Positions 17,212 to 24,513 of a DNA stretch of 64,000 nt are shown here, in pieces (position 1 is the first letter of the stretch; the number at the start of each line of letters is the position of its first letter). The notes beneath the pieces are model-generated. The model was given only the letters and a program-made list of their open reading frames with translations, did not search any database and was not told the origin of the DNA. The translations under genes and the position numbers were made by a program. Source of the DNA: Pyrinomonadaceae bacterium (GTDB lineage Bacteria > Acidobacteriota > Blastocatellia > Pyrinomonadales > Pyrinomonadaceae); the NCBI GenBank assembly GCA_019694355.1, contig JAIBCB010000004.1, forward strand, positions 248,001 through 312,000, read 5' to 3'.

Positions 17212-18723
17212 ATGGCCGAACGCAACGAAAACATCCGTAACCTATTGCAGACACGCGTGTTAGAGCACGGCGACAAGATCTTTCTTATCTCGGAGGTTGA
17301 CGGCCGCGAGTTCAGCTACGAGGCTTTTTCTGAGCTCGTTGCGCGAACTGCCCGCCTTCTTATCTCACGCGACATAAAGAAAGGCGACGTTGTAAGCCTT
17401 CTGCTGCCGAATTCTGCTGAATACATCGTTGCCTATTTTGCTTGCTGGAGCATCGGAGCCATCGCCGGACCAATAAATTCGCACCTCAAGCCTGAAGAGA
17501 TCGAGTGGACGCTTGAGAATTCGGAATCAAAACTGCTGCTTGCAGGTTCCGAGTTTCTCGGAAAACTCGAGGGGCGAAAGTCGCCCGCGGTCATTGTCTT
17601 TGATGATGCCGACGGCGTAACGAGCGACCTTGCTGGCGAGATGCCTGACACGCACATCGCATCGGGCGATGATGCCGTGATCATCTACACCTCCGGTACA
17701 ACGGGCAAGCCGAAAGGCTGTCTCTTGACGCACGAAAACTTGATCGCGAATGCTCGACAAATAGTCGAATGGCTCGGGTTCGGACCGGACGACCGACTCT
17801 TGAGCGTAATGCCGCTCTTTCATATGAACGCTGTGTCGGTTACGACAATGAGTGCCCTTTACGCAGGCGGCTCGACGGTCGTGAGTCCGAAATTCTCGGC
17901 ATCGCGTTTCTGGGACATCATTGAAAAATACAAGATCACGTCGTTCGGGTCGGTAGCAACGATGCTCTCAATGCTTCTCAGCCGCCAAGACTCCGCGGGC
18001 GGTGATCGAACAGCTTCCGATAACTCATCCCTCAAATTTGCGATGTGCGGTTCAGCACCTGTACCCGCAGAAGTTCTGAATCGCTTTGAAGAAACATTCG
18101 ATTGCCTCGTCGTCGAAGGTTACGGCCTTAGCGAATCGACTTGCCGCTCGACCTTTAATCCGCCGAACAAAGATCGCCGTCCCGGCTCTTGCGGCCTGCC
18201 GATCGGCAACGAAATGCGTGTCGTCGATGATGAGAACAACGACGTAGCGGACGGCGAGCTCGGTGAGATCGTGCTTCGCGGGCCCAATATTTTCCGAGGC
18301 TACTTCAAGAATGCGGAGGCGACGAAAAAGGCGTTCGAGGGCGGATGGTTCCACACGGGCGACATCGGTTATCGCGACGCCGACGGATTCTTTTTCATTG
18401 CCGATCGCAAATCTGACATGATCATCCGCGGCGGCGAGAATATTTATCCACGAGAGATCGACGAACTCCTCTTCACGCATCCCGCGGTAGCATCCGCAGC
18501 GGCGATCGGCGTGCCCGACGAACTCTACGGTGAAGAGGTCGAAGCATTCGTCGTCCTTCGCGACGGGAAAACAGTTTCGGAAGCCGACCTGATCGAATTC
18601 TGTCGCGAGCATCTCGCCGATTATAAATGCCCAAAACGCATCCATTTTCTTGCCGAAATTCCAAAAGGCCCGACCGGAAAGCTCCTAAAACGTGAGCTTG
18701 CAAAGCTTCGTCCTACGGGGTGA
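17212..18723 (+). CDS. AMP-dependent acyl-CoA synthetase/ligase
   Basis: A class I adenylate-forming enzyme of 503 residues that activates a carboxylic acid to acyl-AMP and then to a CoA thioester. Motifs in order: YTSGTTGKPKG (P-loop-like A3), VEGYGLSEST (A5), FHTGDIGY (A7), DRKSDMIIRGGENIYP (A8 hinge) and GPTGKLLKREL with the catalytic lysine (A10). Length and motifs fit medium/long-chain fatty acyl or aryl-CoA ligases. Two in-frame ATGs exist (17191 and 17212); 17212 gives a family-like N-terminus, and neither has a strong Shine-Dalgarno. Myo-inositol-phosphate synthase follows after 49 bp, then a Pgi, on the same strand. Confidence 0.9.
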   Translation: MAERNENIRNLLQTRVLEHGDKIFLISEVDGREFSYEAFSELVARTARLLISRDIKKGDVVSLLLPNSAEYIVAYFACWSIGAIAGPINSHLKPEEIEWTLENSESKLLLAGSEFLGKLEGRKSPAVIVFDDADGVTSDLAGEMPDTHIASGDDAVIIYTSGTTGKPKGCLLTHENLIANARQIVEWLGFGPDDRLLSVMPLFHMNAVSVTTMSALYAGGSTVVSPKFSASRFWDIIEKYKITSFGSVATMLSMLLSRQDSAGGDRTASDNSSLKFAMCGSAPVPAEVLNRFEETFDCLVVEGYGLSESTCRSTFNPPNKDRRPGSCGLPIGNEMRVVDDENNDVADGELGEIVLRGPNIFRGYFKNAEATKKAFEGGWFHTGDIGYRDADGFFFIADRKSDMIIRGGENIYPREIDELLFTHPAVASAAAIGVPDELYGEEVEAFVVLRDGKTVSEADLIEFCREHLADYKCPKRIHFLAEIPKGPTGKLLKRELAKLRPTG

Positions 18724-18772
18724 ATCACTCCAAAATTGTAAGGCCGCACGGCAGAGGTATAGACTAGAACCT

Positions 18773-19939
18773 ATGGCGAAACGGAAACTTGGCATCGCTG
18801 TCGTCGGCATTGGCGGTGCGGTCGGAACGACGATGGCCGCCGGCGTCGAATTGCTGCGGCAGCAGTTGATAGACACGACCGGGCTGCCGCTTGCAGCGTT
18901 CGATGAACTCTCAGAGTACACGGATATCGAGTTCGCGGGTTGGGATCTTTTTGAGAACGATCTCGCAACGGCGGCTGAAGGCCATGAAGTCCTCTCGCTC
19001 AAACAATTCAACGCTGTCCGAACGGCACTTGGCGAAAAACGTCCCTGGCCCGCGATCGCCGATACACGCTTTCTCTCGAATATCGCCGGAACGAACGTCA
19101 TTTCGCTCGCAAAGCTCCGCGATGCGGTAGAACAGGTACGTGCCGACATTCGTGAGCTTCGAGCCCGATGCGACTCGGCCTGTGTCGTCAACCTCGCATC
19201 GACCGAAGCTCTTACGGAAGCAGACAACGCCAAGTTCGCGTCGCTCACGGCATTTGAGAAAGCCATCGACGAGGACGCTCCCGAGATCTCGCCCGCGATG
19301 CTCTATGCTTATGCGGCGATCGCGGAAGGCGTTCCTTATGCGAACTTTACGCCGTCGATCGCCGCCGACATTCCCGCATTGATCGAGTTCGCCGAAGCGA
19401 AAAAGGTGCCGCTTGCCGGAAAGGATGGCAAGACCGGACAGACCTTTATCAAGACCGTTCTTGCACCTGCACTGCGTTCGCGCGCACTGCATATCGACGG
19501 CTGGTATTCGACGAACATCCTCGGCAATCGCGACGGCCTCGCTCTCTCGAACGACGAGTCTCTCGCTTCAAAAATACGAACGAAATCCAGTGTGCTCGAC
19601 GATATGCTCGGCTATCCGGTCGAGGATCATATCGTCGATATCCGCTACTATCGTCCTCGCGGCGACAACAAAGAGGCGTGGGACAACATCGATATCAGTG
19701 GTTTTCTAGGGCAGCAGATGCAGATAAAGGTGAATTTCCTTTGCCGCGATTCGATCCTTGCGGCTCCGCTCGCGATCGAGATCGCGCGTTGCTTGGATCT
19801 TGCTCGCGAACGAAAAGAGTTCGGCATTCAAGAGCAGCTTGCTGCCTTCTTTAAGCTTCCGATGACGCGGAACGCACGCCCGGAGCACGCATTTCATTTA
19901 CAGGAAACAACGCTGCTCGATTGGCTCAACAAGAGGTAA
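18773..19939 (+). CDS. ino1: Myo-inositol-1-phosphate synthase
   Basis: NAD-dependent enzyme that converts glucose-6-phosphate to L-myo-inositol-1-phosphate. At 388 residues it is the compact prokaryotic form (eukaryotic enzymes exceed 500). Visible: N-terminal nucleotide-binding GIGGAVGTTMAAG; the conserved NFTPS; PLAGKDGKTGQT with catalytic lysines; STNILGNRDG; and a C-terminal region with DIRYYRPRGDNKEAWDNID. ATG 18773 is chosen; an upstream in-frame start would overlap the acyl-CoA synthetase. The next gene, a phosphoglucose isomerase, starts 2 bp after the stop and acts on the same substrate, so the operon sits at the glucose-6-phosphate branch point between glycolysis and inositol. Inositol may feed phospholipids or osmolytes; not determinable here. 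Confidence 0.93.
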   Translation: MAKRKLGIAVVGIGGAVGTTMAAGVELLRQQLIDTTGLPLAAFDELSEYTDIEFAGWDLFENDLATAAEGHEVLSLKQFNAVRTALGEKRPWPAIADTRFLSNIAGTNVISLAKLRDAVEQVRADIRELRARCDSACVVNLASTEALTEADNAKFASLTAFEKAIDEDAPEISPAMLYAYAAIAEGVPYANFTPSIAADIPALIEFAEAKKVPLAGKDGKTGQTFIKTVLAPALRSRALHIDGWYSTNILGNRDGLALSNDESLASKIRTKSSVLDDMLGYPVEDHIVDIRYYRPRGDNKEAWDNIDISGFLGQQMQIKVNFLCRDSILAAPLAIEIARCLDLARERKEFGIQEQLAAFFKLPMTRNARPEHAFHLQETTLLDWLNKR

Positions 19940-19941
19940 AA

Positions 19942-21633
19942 ATGACGCTTAACACAATAAAGATATCCTTTCCCGCCGACCTTAACGAAAAGATCGAGAA
20001 AGAAACGAACATATGGAATGACGAGCAAAAGATCGCCCGGATCTGGAAAAAAGATGCTTCCGTTTGGCAGAACGAGGACGAGGCCGATTGGCTTGGCTGG
20101 CTTGATATCGCTGGAGAGGAACTCGCCCGCTCGTCACAGTACAAGGCCTTTCGTGCGGACATCGGAGCCGCGGGATTCAAGGACGTTCTCTTGATGGGAA
20201 TGGGCGGTTCTTCCCTCTGCCCCGAAGTTCTCGGCATCACATTCGGTAAGACAAATTTTCACATTCTCGATTCGACCGTTCCGGCAAGAATAAAGGCGGT
20301 CGAGGAGATGATCGACATTGACGACACACTTTTTATCGTCGCAAGCAAGTCCGGTTCGACGCTCGAACCGAACTGCTTTTTGCAGTATTTCTTCGACATC
20401 GTTTCCAAAAGAAAAGGTGCTGAAAATGCGGGGAAGCAGTTCGTAGCGATCACTGATCCTGGTTCAAAGCTGGAAGCAAAGGCAAAGGCCGACGGTTTTC
20501 GCTATCTATTCGACGGCAAGCCTTCGATCGGCGGGCGTTTCTCTGCCCTCTCAGCTTTCGGAATGACAGCGGCTGCGAGCATGGGCATCGATGTCGAGGC
20601 ATTTCTTACGCGCAGCGAGACGATGACAAACGCTTGCCGCAACGCTTCTGTAACAGAAAATCCCGGCGCACAACTCGGTGTCCTTCTCGGCGTGTGTCAG
20701 CGAAATGGACGCGATAAATTGACGCTTCATCTCGCCCCCGAATTTTACGATCTCGGCGCCTGGCTCGAACAGCTCATCGCCGAATCGACCGGGAAGCACG
20801 GCGTCGCGATCATCCCGGTCGATCGCGAGCCGCTCGAGGAAGTTTCGGTTTATGGCAAAGATCGTGTGTTTGCCTTCATCGGCCCGAACGACGACGCGAA
20901 TCTCGACGCGCAATTCGACGAATTCTCGACTTTTGGTCACCCGTCGATCCGGATCGGCATCGACAGTGCCGAACGTCTCGGCCAGGAGTTTTTCCGCTGG
21001 GAATTTGCGACGGCCGTCGCCGGTTCGATAATGGGCATCAACCCGTTCAACCAGCCCGACGTCGAATCCGCCAAGGTCGAGGCTCGTAAGCTGACCGACG
21101 AATATGAAACAGACGGAAAGCTGCCTGATGAAACTCCGTTTTTTGAGGCCGATGGATTCAAGCTTTTTGCTCCGGCGGAATATGCGGCCAAACTCAATGC
21201 AGCTGTGACGGAAAGCACCACTGAATCGCTTTTGGCCGCTCACTTTGACACGGTCGGCAGCGGGGATTACTTCGCATTGCTTGCTTTCATCGAGATGAAC
21301 TCAGCGAATGAGGACCGACTGCAGGCGATCCGCGAAAAGGTTCTTCGCAGCATGCACGCAGCGACCTGCCTTGGCTTTGGGCCGCGATTCCTACACTCGA
21401 CCGGACAGGCATACAAAGGCGGTGGAGGCAACGGCGTGTTCCTGCAGATCACGGGGGATGATGCATCTGATATCGCAGTCCCGGGGCAAAAATACACTTT
21501 CGGAGTTGTAAAAGATGCGCAGGCACGCGGCGATTTTCAGGTGCTTGCCGATCGCAGCAGACGCGTCTTGCGTGTGCATTTGCCCGCTGACATCGAGCAA
21601 GGCCTCGAGAAGCTTCTCTCGATGATCGGTTAG
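19942..21633 (+). CDS. pgi: Phosphoglucose isomerase, Tal-Pgi type without the transaldolase half
   Basis: A 563-residue SIS-fold sugar-phosphate isomerase interconverting glucose-6-phosphate and fructose-6-phosphate. Visible: GMGGSSLCPEV, VASKSGSTLEP (sugar-phosphate binding), GGRFSALSAFG and GFGPRFLHSTGQAYKGG near the C-terminus. The last motif is characteristic of bifunctional transaldolase/phosphoglucose isomerase proteins of about 950 residues; here only the Pgi portion is present and no transaldolase lies nearby. ATG 19942 has a Shine-Dalgarno (AAGAGG, 19931-19936) overlapping the end of ino1, giving tight coupling. It converges on the permease gene with a single base between stop codons. 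Confidence 0.9.
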   Translation: MTLNTIKISFPADLNEKIEKETNIWNDEQKIARIWKKDASVWQNEDEADWLGWLDIAGEELARSSQYKAFRADIGAAGFKDVLLMGMGGSSLCPEVLGITFGKTNFHILDSTVPARIKAVEEMIDIDDTLFIVASKSGSTLEPNCFLQYFFDIVSKRKGAENAGKQFVAITDPGSKLEAKAKADGFRYLFDGKPSIGGRFSALSAFGMTAAASMGIDVEAFLTRSETMTNACRNASVTENPGAQLGVLLGVCQRNGRDKLTLHLAPEFYDLGAWLEQLIAESTGKHGVAIIPVDREPLEEVSVYGKDRVFAFIGPNDDANLDAQFDEFSTFGHPSIRIGIDSAERLGQEFFRWEFATAVAGSIMGINPFNQPDVESAKVEARKLTDEYETDGKLPDETPFFEADGFKLFAPAEYAAKLNAAVTESTTESLLAAHFDTVGSGDYFALLAFIEMNSANEDRLQAIREKVLRSMHAATCLGFGPRFLHSTGQAYKGGGGNGVFLQITGDDASDIAVPGQKYTFGVVKDAQARGDFQVLADRSRRVLRVHLPADIEQGLEKLLSMIG

Positions 21634-21634
21634 T

Positions 21635-22738
21635 TCATTCGAAGCTCAATGCTTCGACCGCATCAAGGCGGGCAGCTTTCAAGCCCGGATAAAGGGCACC
21701 AACGAGGCTGCTCAATAGGCCGACGATCAGGATGCCGCCAACGACCTTTGGATCGACCTGAACCGTCAGAGTCGTCCATTTTGCAAGGGCGATGCTGAGA
21801 ATGATCGTCGAAACCACGCCGAAGATTATTCCGCCAAGGGCGATCAGAAGAGCTTCCTGCACGATCGTCCAACCGATCGTAAAATTCGACATCCCCAGTG
21901 ATTTCAGAACGCCGATCTGACGCGTGCGTTCGCTCACCGTCGTGTACATAGTCAGCAGAATAATGAGGGCCGAAATGAAGCCCGCGATCCCGATCACGAC
22001 GTTCAAGAAGACGTTGAGGGCCGGAACACCCTGCATATAGAGTTCTTCGATGTCGCGTGTCAAAAGCACCTGCGTGTTCGGGAGATCCTTATCGAGCCGC
22101 TCACCAACGGCATCAACGCTCTGGCCCGGCTTGAGCTTTACCAGGATCGCTGTCGCACGTCCTTCGCCATCAAGCTGTTTCTGCATCGTCCCGAGCGGGA
22201 TCTTGACGCGGGCACCTACACTCGGTTCGTAAATGCCGACAAGAGTGAACGTACGTCCGAACAGGTCAATAGGTTCGCCTATTGAAAACTTCTTCTGGGC
22301 AAAAAATGCGGCGTCACACACGGCCTCATCAGTGCCGGGCGTAAAAGCACGCCCTTTGACGATCGTAAGGCCCGAGACCTGCGAATAGGTGTCGAGATCG
22401 ACGCCCTCAATTATGCGGCTGCCGGTGTTCGAATCTTTTGCCGAGACGCTCGTCTGGATGATCGGGATCGCCTGCTCAACCCCATCCATTTTCTCGATCT
22501 CGTCCGCGAGCGACGCGGAAAGGCGGGGCGTCTCGGACCCGCTCCAACCCATGCTGCCTGATGGCCTGACCATTATCTCAGCGCCGATATTTGCTTCGCG
22601 TTTCGCGCGTTCGCGCAAGCTGCCATTCGCCAATCCGACCGTAAAGACGATCAGCAAAATGCCGACCCCGATGCCGATGATGCTGACCGCCGTACGCGCC
22701 GGCCGATGCAGCATATTTGAAAAGACAAGACTATTCAT
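21635..22738 (-). CDS. ABC transporter permease, FtsX/MacB-like
   Basis: A 367-residue permease with one N-terminal transmembrane helix (about 18-38), a periplasmic MacB_PCD-like domain (about 45-230) and three C-terminal helices (about 245-360), the FtsX/LolC/MacB topology. The conserved coupling segment YTTVSERTRQIGVLKSLG is present. No ATPase is adjacent in the same orientation; the nearest is the YbbA/LolD-like protein at 23839. It may pair with that subunit or with one elsewhere. ATG 22738 has no strong Shine-Dalgarno. A 300-bp gap separates it from tesA on the same strand. Confidence 0.85.
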   Translation of the reverse strand: MNSLVFSNMLHRPARTAVSIIGIGVGILLIVFTVGLANGSLRERAKREANIGAEIMVRPSGSMGWSGSETPRLSASLADEIEKMDGVEQAIPIIQTSVSAKDSNTGSRIIEGVDLDTYSQVSGLTIVKGRAFTPGTDEAVCDAAFFAQKKFSIGEPIDLFGRTFTLVGIYEPSVGARVKIPLGTMQKQLDGEGRATAILVKLKPGQSVDAVGERLDKDLPNTQVLLTRDIEELYMQGVPALNVFLNVVIGIAGFISALIILLTMYTTVSERTRQIGVLKSLGMSNFTIGWTIVQEALLIALGGIIFGVVSTIILSIALAKWTTLTVQVDPKVVGGILIVGLLSSLVGALYPGLKAARLDAVEALSFE

Positions 22739-22839
22739 TCAACAACCTAAGCGAATGTCGTAGTTTATCAGACCAGCGATGCGGCATCTACTTTGGCGTA
22801 AAATTAGGGCTTGACAAGTGTGTTATACTTATATTTGTT

Positions 22840-22859
22840 GATGCAATGACTGTTGCATC
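22840..22859. promoter_or_regulatory. Perfect 7-bp inverted repeat, possible operator
   Basis: GATGCAA (22840-22846) and TTGCATC (22853-22859) are perfect reverse complements separated by 6 bp. The site lies about 100 bp upstream of the permease start and just downstream of a TTGACA box on the other strand. Its size and spacing suit a dimeric repressor; no adjacent regulator gene is seen. Confidence 0.45.
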
Positions 22860-22991
22860 GCACATTTTGAAGGTTGAGCGAAAAAAGGTGAATAGTATCT
22901 CCGGCATGGTCATTGTTCGTGAAAGTTCGTCACGCGTTCTCGTGTTCGTCTTATCGCTTTTCTCGCTGTGCGGGTCGGCGGCGGTCGGATA

Positions 22992-23022
22992 CGGCCGACT
23001 GCTGCGATCCGGCCGCTTTTTT
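22992..23022 (+). terminator. Rho-independent terminator-like hairpin
   Basis: CGGCCG (22992-22997) pairs with CGGCCG (23010-23015) across a 12-nt loop and is followed by TTTTTT (23017-23022). The T-run is on the plus strand, so it would end plus-strand transcripts just before the tesA stop codon, not tesA itself. Confidence 0.5.
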
Positions 23023-23037
23023 CTTACCGATCAGGGC

Positions 23038-23745
23038 TCACTGCTTACGTTCAAGCATCGGCTTGAGGGCAGCATAGACATTGGCCGTCATGATCTTTTC
23101 GCCCTCGGCGTTCGGGTGGATGCCATCTGCCTGATTGAGTTCTTTTTTCAGGGCAACGTTCTCGAGCAGGAAAGGCAGGTACGCGAGTTTGTATTTTGCG
23201 GCAAGGTCAGGGAAGACCGCGTTAAATTCGCGTTGATAATCCTGTCCCATCGTTGGCGGAGCGATCATTCCGCAGAGCAGCACGCGAACGTTCTTCGCCT
23301 TTGCTTTTTGAATGATCGTTTCGAGATTCTCTTTCATTTTCGCGGGCGATCCGCCGCGGAGAAGGTCGTTGGCACCGAGTTCGAGGATCATTATCTTCAC
23401 ATTCGGGGCGCCAAGAGCCCAATCGATGCGTTCGAGTCCGCCGAGGCTCGTATCGCCCGAAACGCCGGCGTTCATCACCTCGTAATCGAAGCCATCCTTC
23501 TGGAGCATTCCCTGGAGCAAATTCGGGTAGGATTCCTGCTCGGTCAGCCCGAATCCCGCGGTCAGGCTGTCGCCGAACGCGACGATCTTCGGGCGGTCCT
23601 GATCGGCCTTTGGAGTTGCGAGTGGTTTGTTCAAACGGTCATCACGCGAGGCCGCATTATTTTGGGAACCGCATGCAAATTGGAGCGAACATGCCGCGAA
23701 TAGCAGCAACGCAGAAGATATTCGGATCAAGGGCTTTCTTGCCAT
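23038..23745 (-). CDS. tesA: SGNH/GDSL esterase, TesA-like lipoprotein
   Basis: A 235-residue thioesterase/lysophospholipase/arylesterase of the SGNH family. Catalytic blocks: FGDSLTAG (S60), the block II glycine in VSGD, GANDLL (N126) and DGIHPN (D207, H210). The N-terminus is a lipoprotein signal (LQFAC, C25 as lipid-bearing cysteine), so the enzyme is probably anchored to a membrane on the periplasmic side; E. coli TesA is soluble and periplasmic. It diverges from a YbbA-like ATPase and YbbP-like permease, the same arrangement as tesA-ybbA-ybbP in E. coli, where the three act together at the membrane. The intergenic region of 93 bp must hold both promoters. Confidence 0.88.
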   Translation of the reverse strand: MARKPLIRISSALLLFAACSLQFACGSQNNAASRDDRLNKPLATPKADQDRPKIVAFGDSLTAGFGLTEQESYPNLLQGMLQKDGFDYEVMNAGVSGDTSLGGLERIDWALGAPNVKIMILELGANDLLRGGSPAKMKENLETIIQKAKAKNVRVLLCGMIAPPTMGQDYQREFNAVFPDLAAKYKLAYLPFLLENVALKKELNQADGIHPNAEGEKIMTANVYAALKPMLERKQ

Positions 23746-23838
23746 CGTATTGCTCTAAGAGCTTAATTTATTGGAACTTGTTGCCTGAAAATGTGCAAGC
23801 TAAGATGGAACAACAATAGAAACGGCCGCAAAATTTGA

Positions 23839-24513
23839 ATGATCACACTCTCAAATGTTTCAAAGATCGTCCCATCCGGGACCGCAAGCCTAACGATCCT
23901 TGACGATGTCTCGCTTGATATCGCAAAAGGTGAGTTCGTTGCGATAACCGGTGCTTCGGGCAGCGGAAAATCGACGCTTCTCGGTTTGATCGCGGGCCTT
24001 GATGCGGCGACGAGCGGTGAGATCACCGTCGATGGCGAGAACCTTTCAACAGCAAATGAGGAGCGGCTTGCCGCGATACGCAGCGAGAAGATCGGCTTCG
24101 TTTTCCAGTCGTTCCATCTGATCCCAAGCTTGACCGCCCTCGAAAATATCCTTATCCCGATGGAGATCGCCGGCCATCCGAATTCTCGAACGCGTGCCGA
24201 AATGCTCCTCGAAAGTGTCGATCTCGGCAATCGCGGGCACCACTACCCGCACGAGCTTTCCGGCGGTGAACAGCAAAGAGTTGCTATCGCACGGGCATTC
24301 GCGAACTCGCCCAAGATACTGCTCGCAGATGAACCAACGGGCAACCTTGATTCAAAGAATGGGACGCATATCTTTGAGCTCATGGTCGGGCTGCACGAGA
24401 AGAACGCTGTAACGCTTGTGCTGGTCACACACGACGATCATCTAGCGAAGCGAGCCGACCGCAGGATCGTTCTTTCGGACGGAAAGATCATTGAAGGGCA
24501 AGAAAGCGAATGA
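23839..24513 (+). CDS. ybbA: ABC transporter ATP-binding protein, YbbA/LolD-like
   Basis: A 224-residue ATPase of the MacB/LolD/YbbA group. Walker A GASGSGKS (38-45), Q-loop in [10 protein letters not shown] (Q90), signature LSGGEQQ (140-146), Walker B with catalytic glutamate LLADEP (161-166) and an H-loop histidine in LVTHDD. It shares the ATGA overlap (24510-24513) with the permease gene that follows, so they are translationally coupled. The divergent TesA-like gene makes YbbA a better match than LolD, since LolD pairs with LolC/E permeases of about 400 residues and this one is 839. Confidence 0.88.
   Translation: MITLSNVSKIVPSGTASLTILDDVSLDIAKGEFVAITGASGSGKSTLLGLIAGLDAATSGEITVDGENLSTANEERLAAIRSEKIGFVFQSFHLIPSLTALENILIPMEIAGHPNSRTRAEMLLESVDLGNRGHHYPHELSGGEQQRVAIARAFANSPKILLADEPTGNLDSKNGTHIFELMVGLHEKNAVTLVLVTHDDHLAKRADRRIVLSDGKIIEGQESE

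Larger units (their letters stand above)
22811..23022 (+). ncRNA. Candidate small transcript between tesA and the permease
   Basis: The 300-bp gap (22739-23037) has no convincing gene. On the plus strand it holds a TTGACA box (22811-22816) followed by AT-rich TATACTTATATTTG, a palindrome at 22840-22859 and a terminator-like hairpin with six T at 22992-23022. Together they could make an RNA of about 170 nt. The -35/-10 spacing is poor. A GTG frame from 22888 with a hydrophobic stretch stays open into tesA antisense and is probably incidental. Confidence 0.25.

Noticed and set aside
22717..23703. 328-codon plus-strand frame over the permease-tesA gap and tesA
   Set aside because: Most of it is antisense to tesA; only the first part is free, and it has no Shine-Dalgarno. 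The hydrophobic stretch is noted under the small-transcript candidate.
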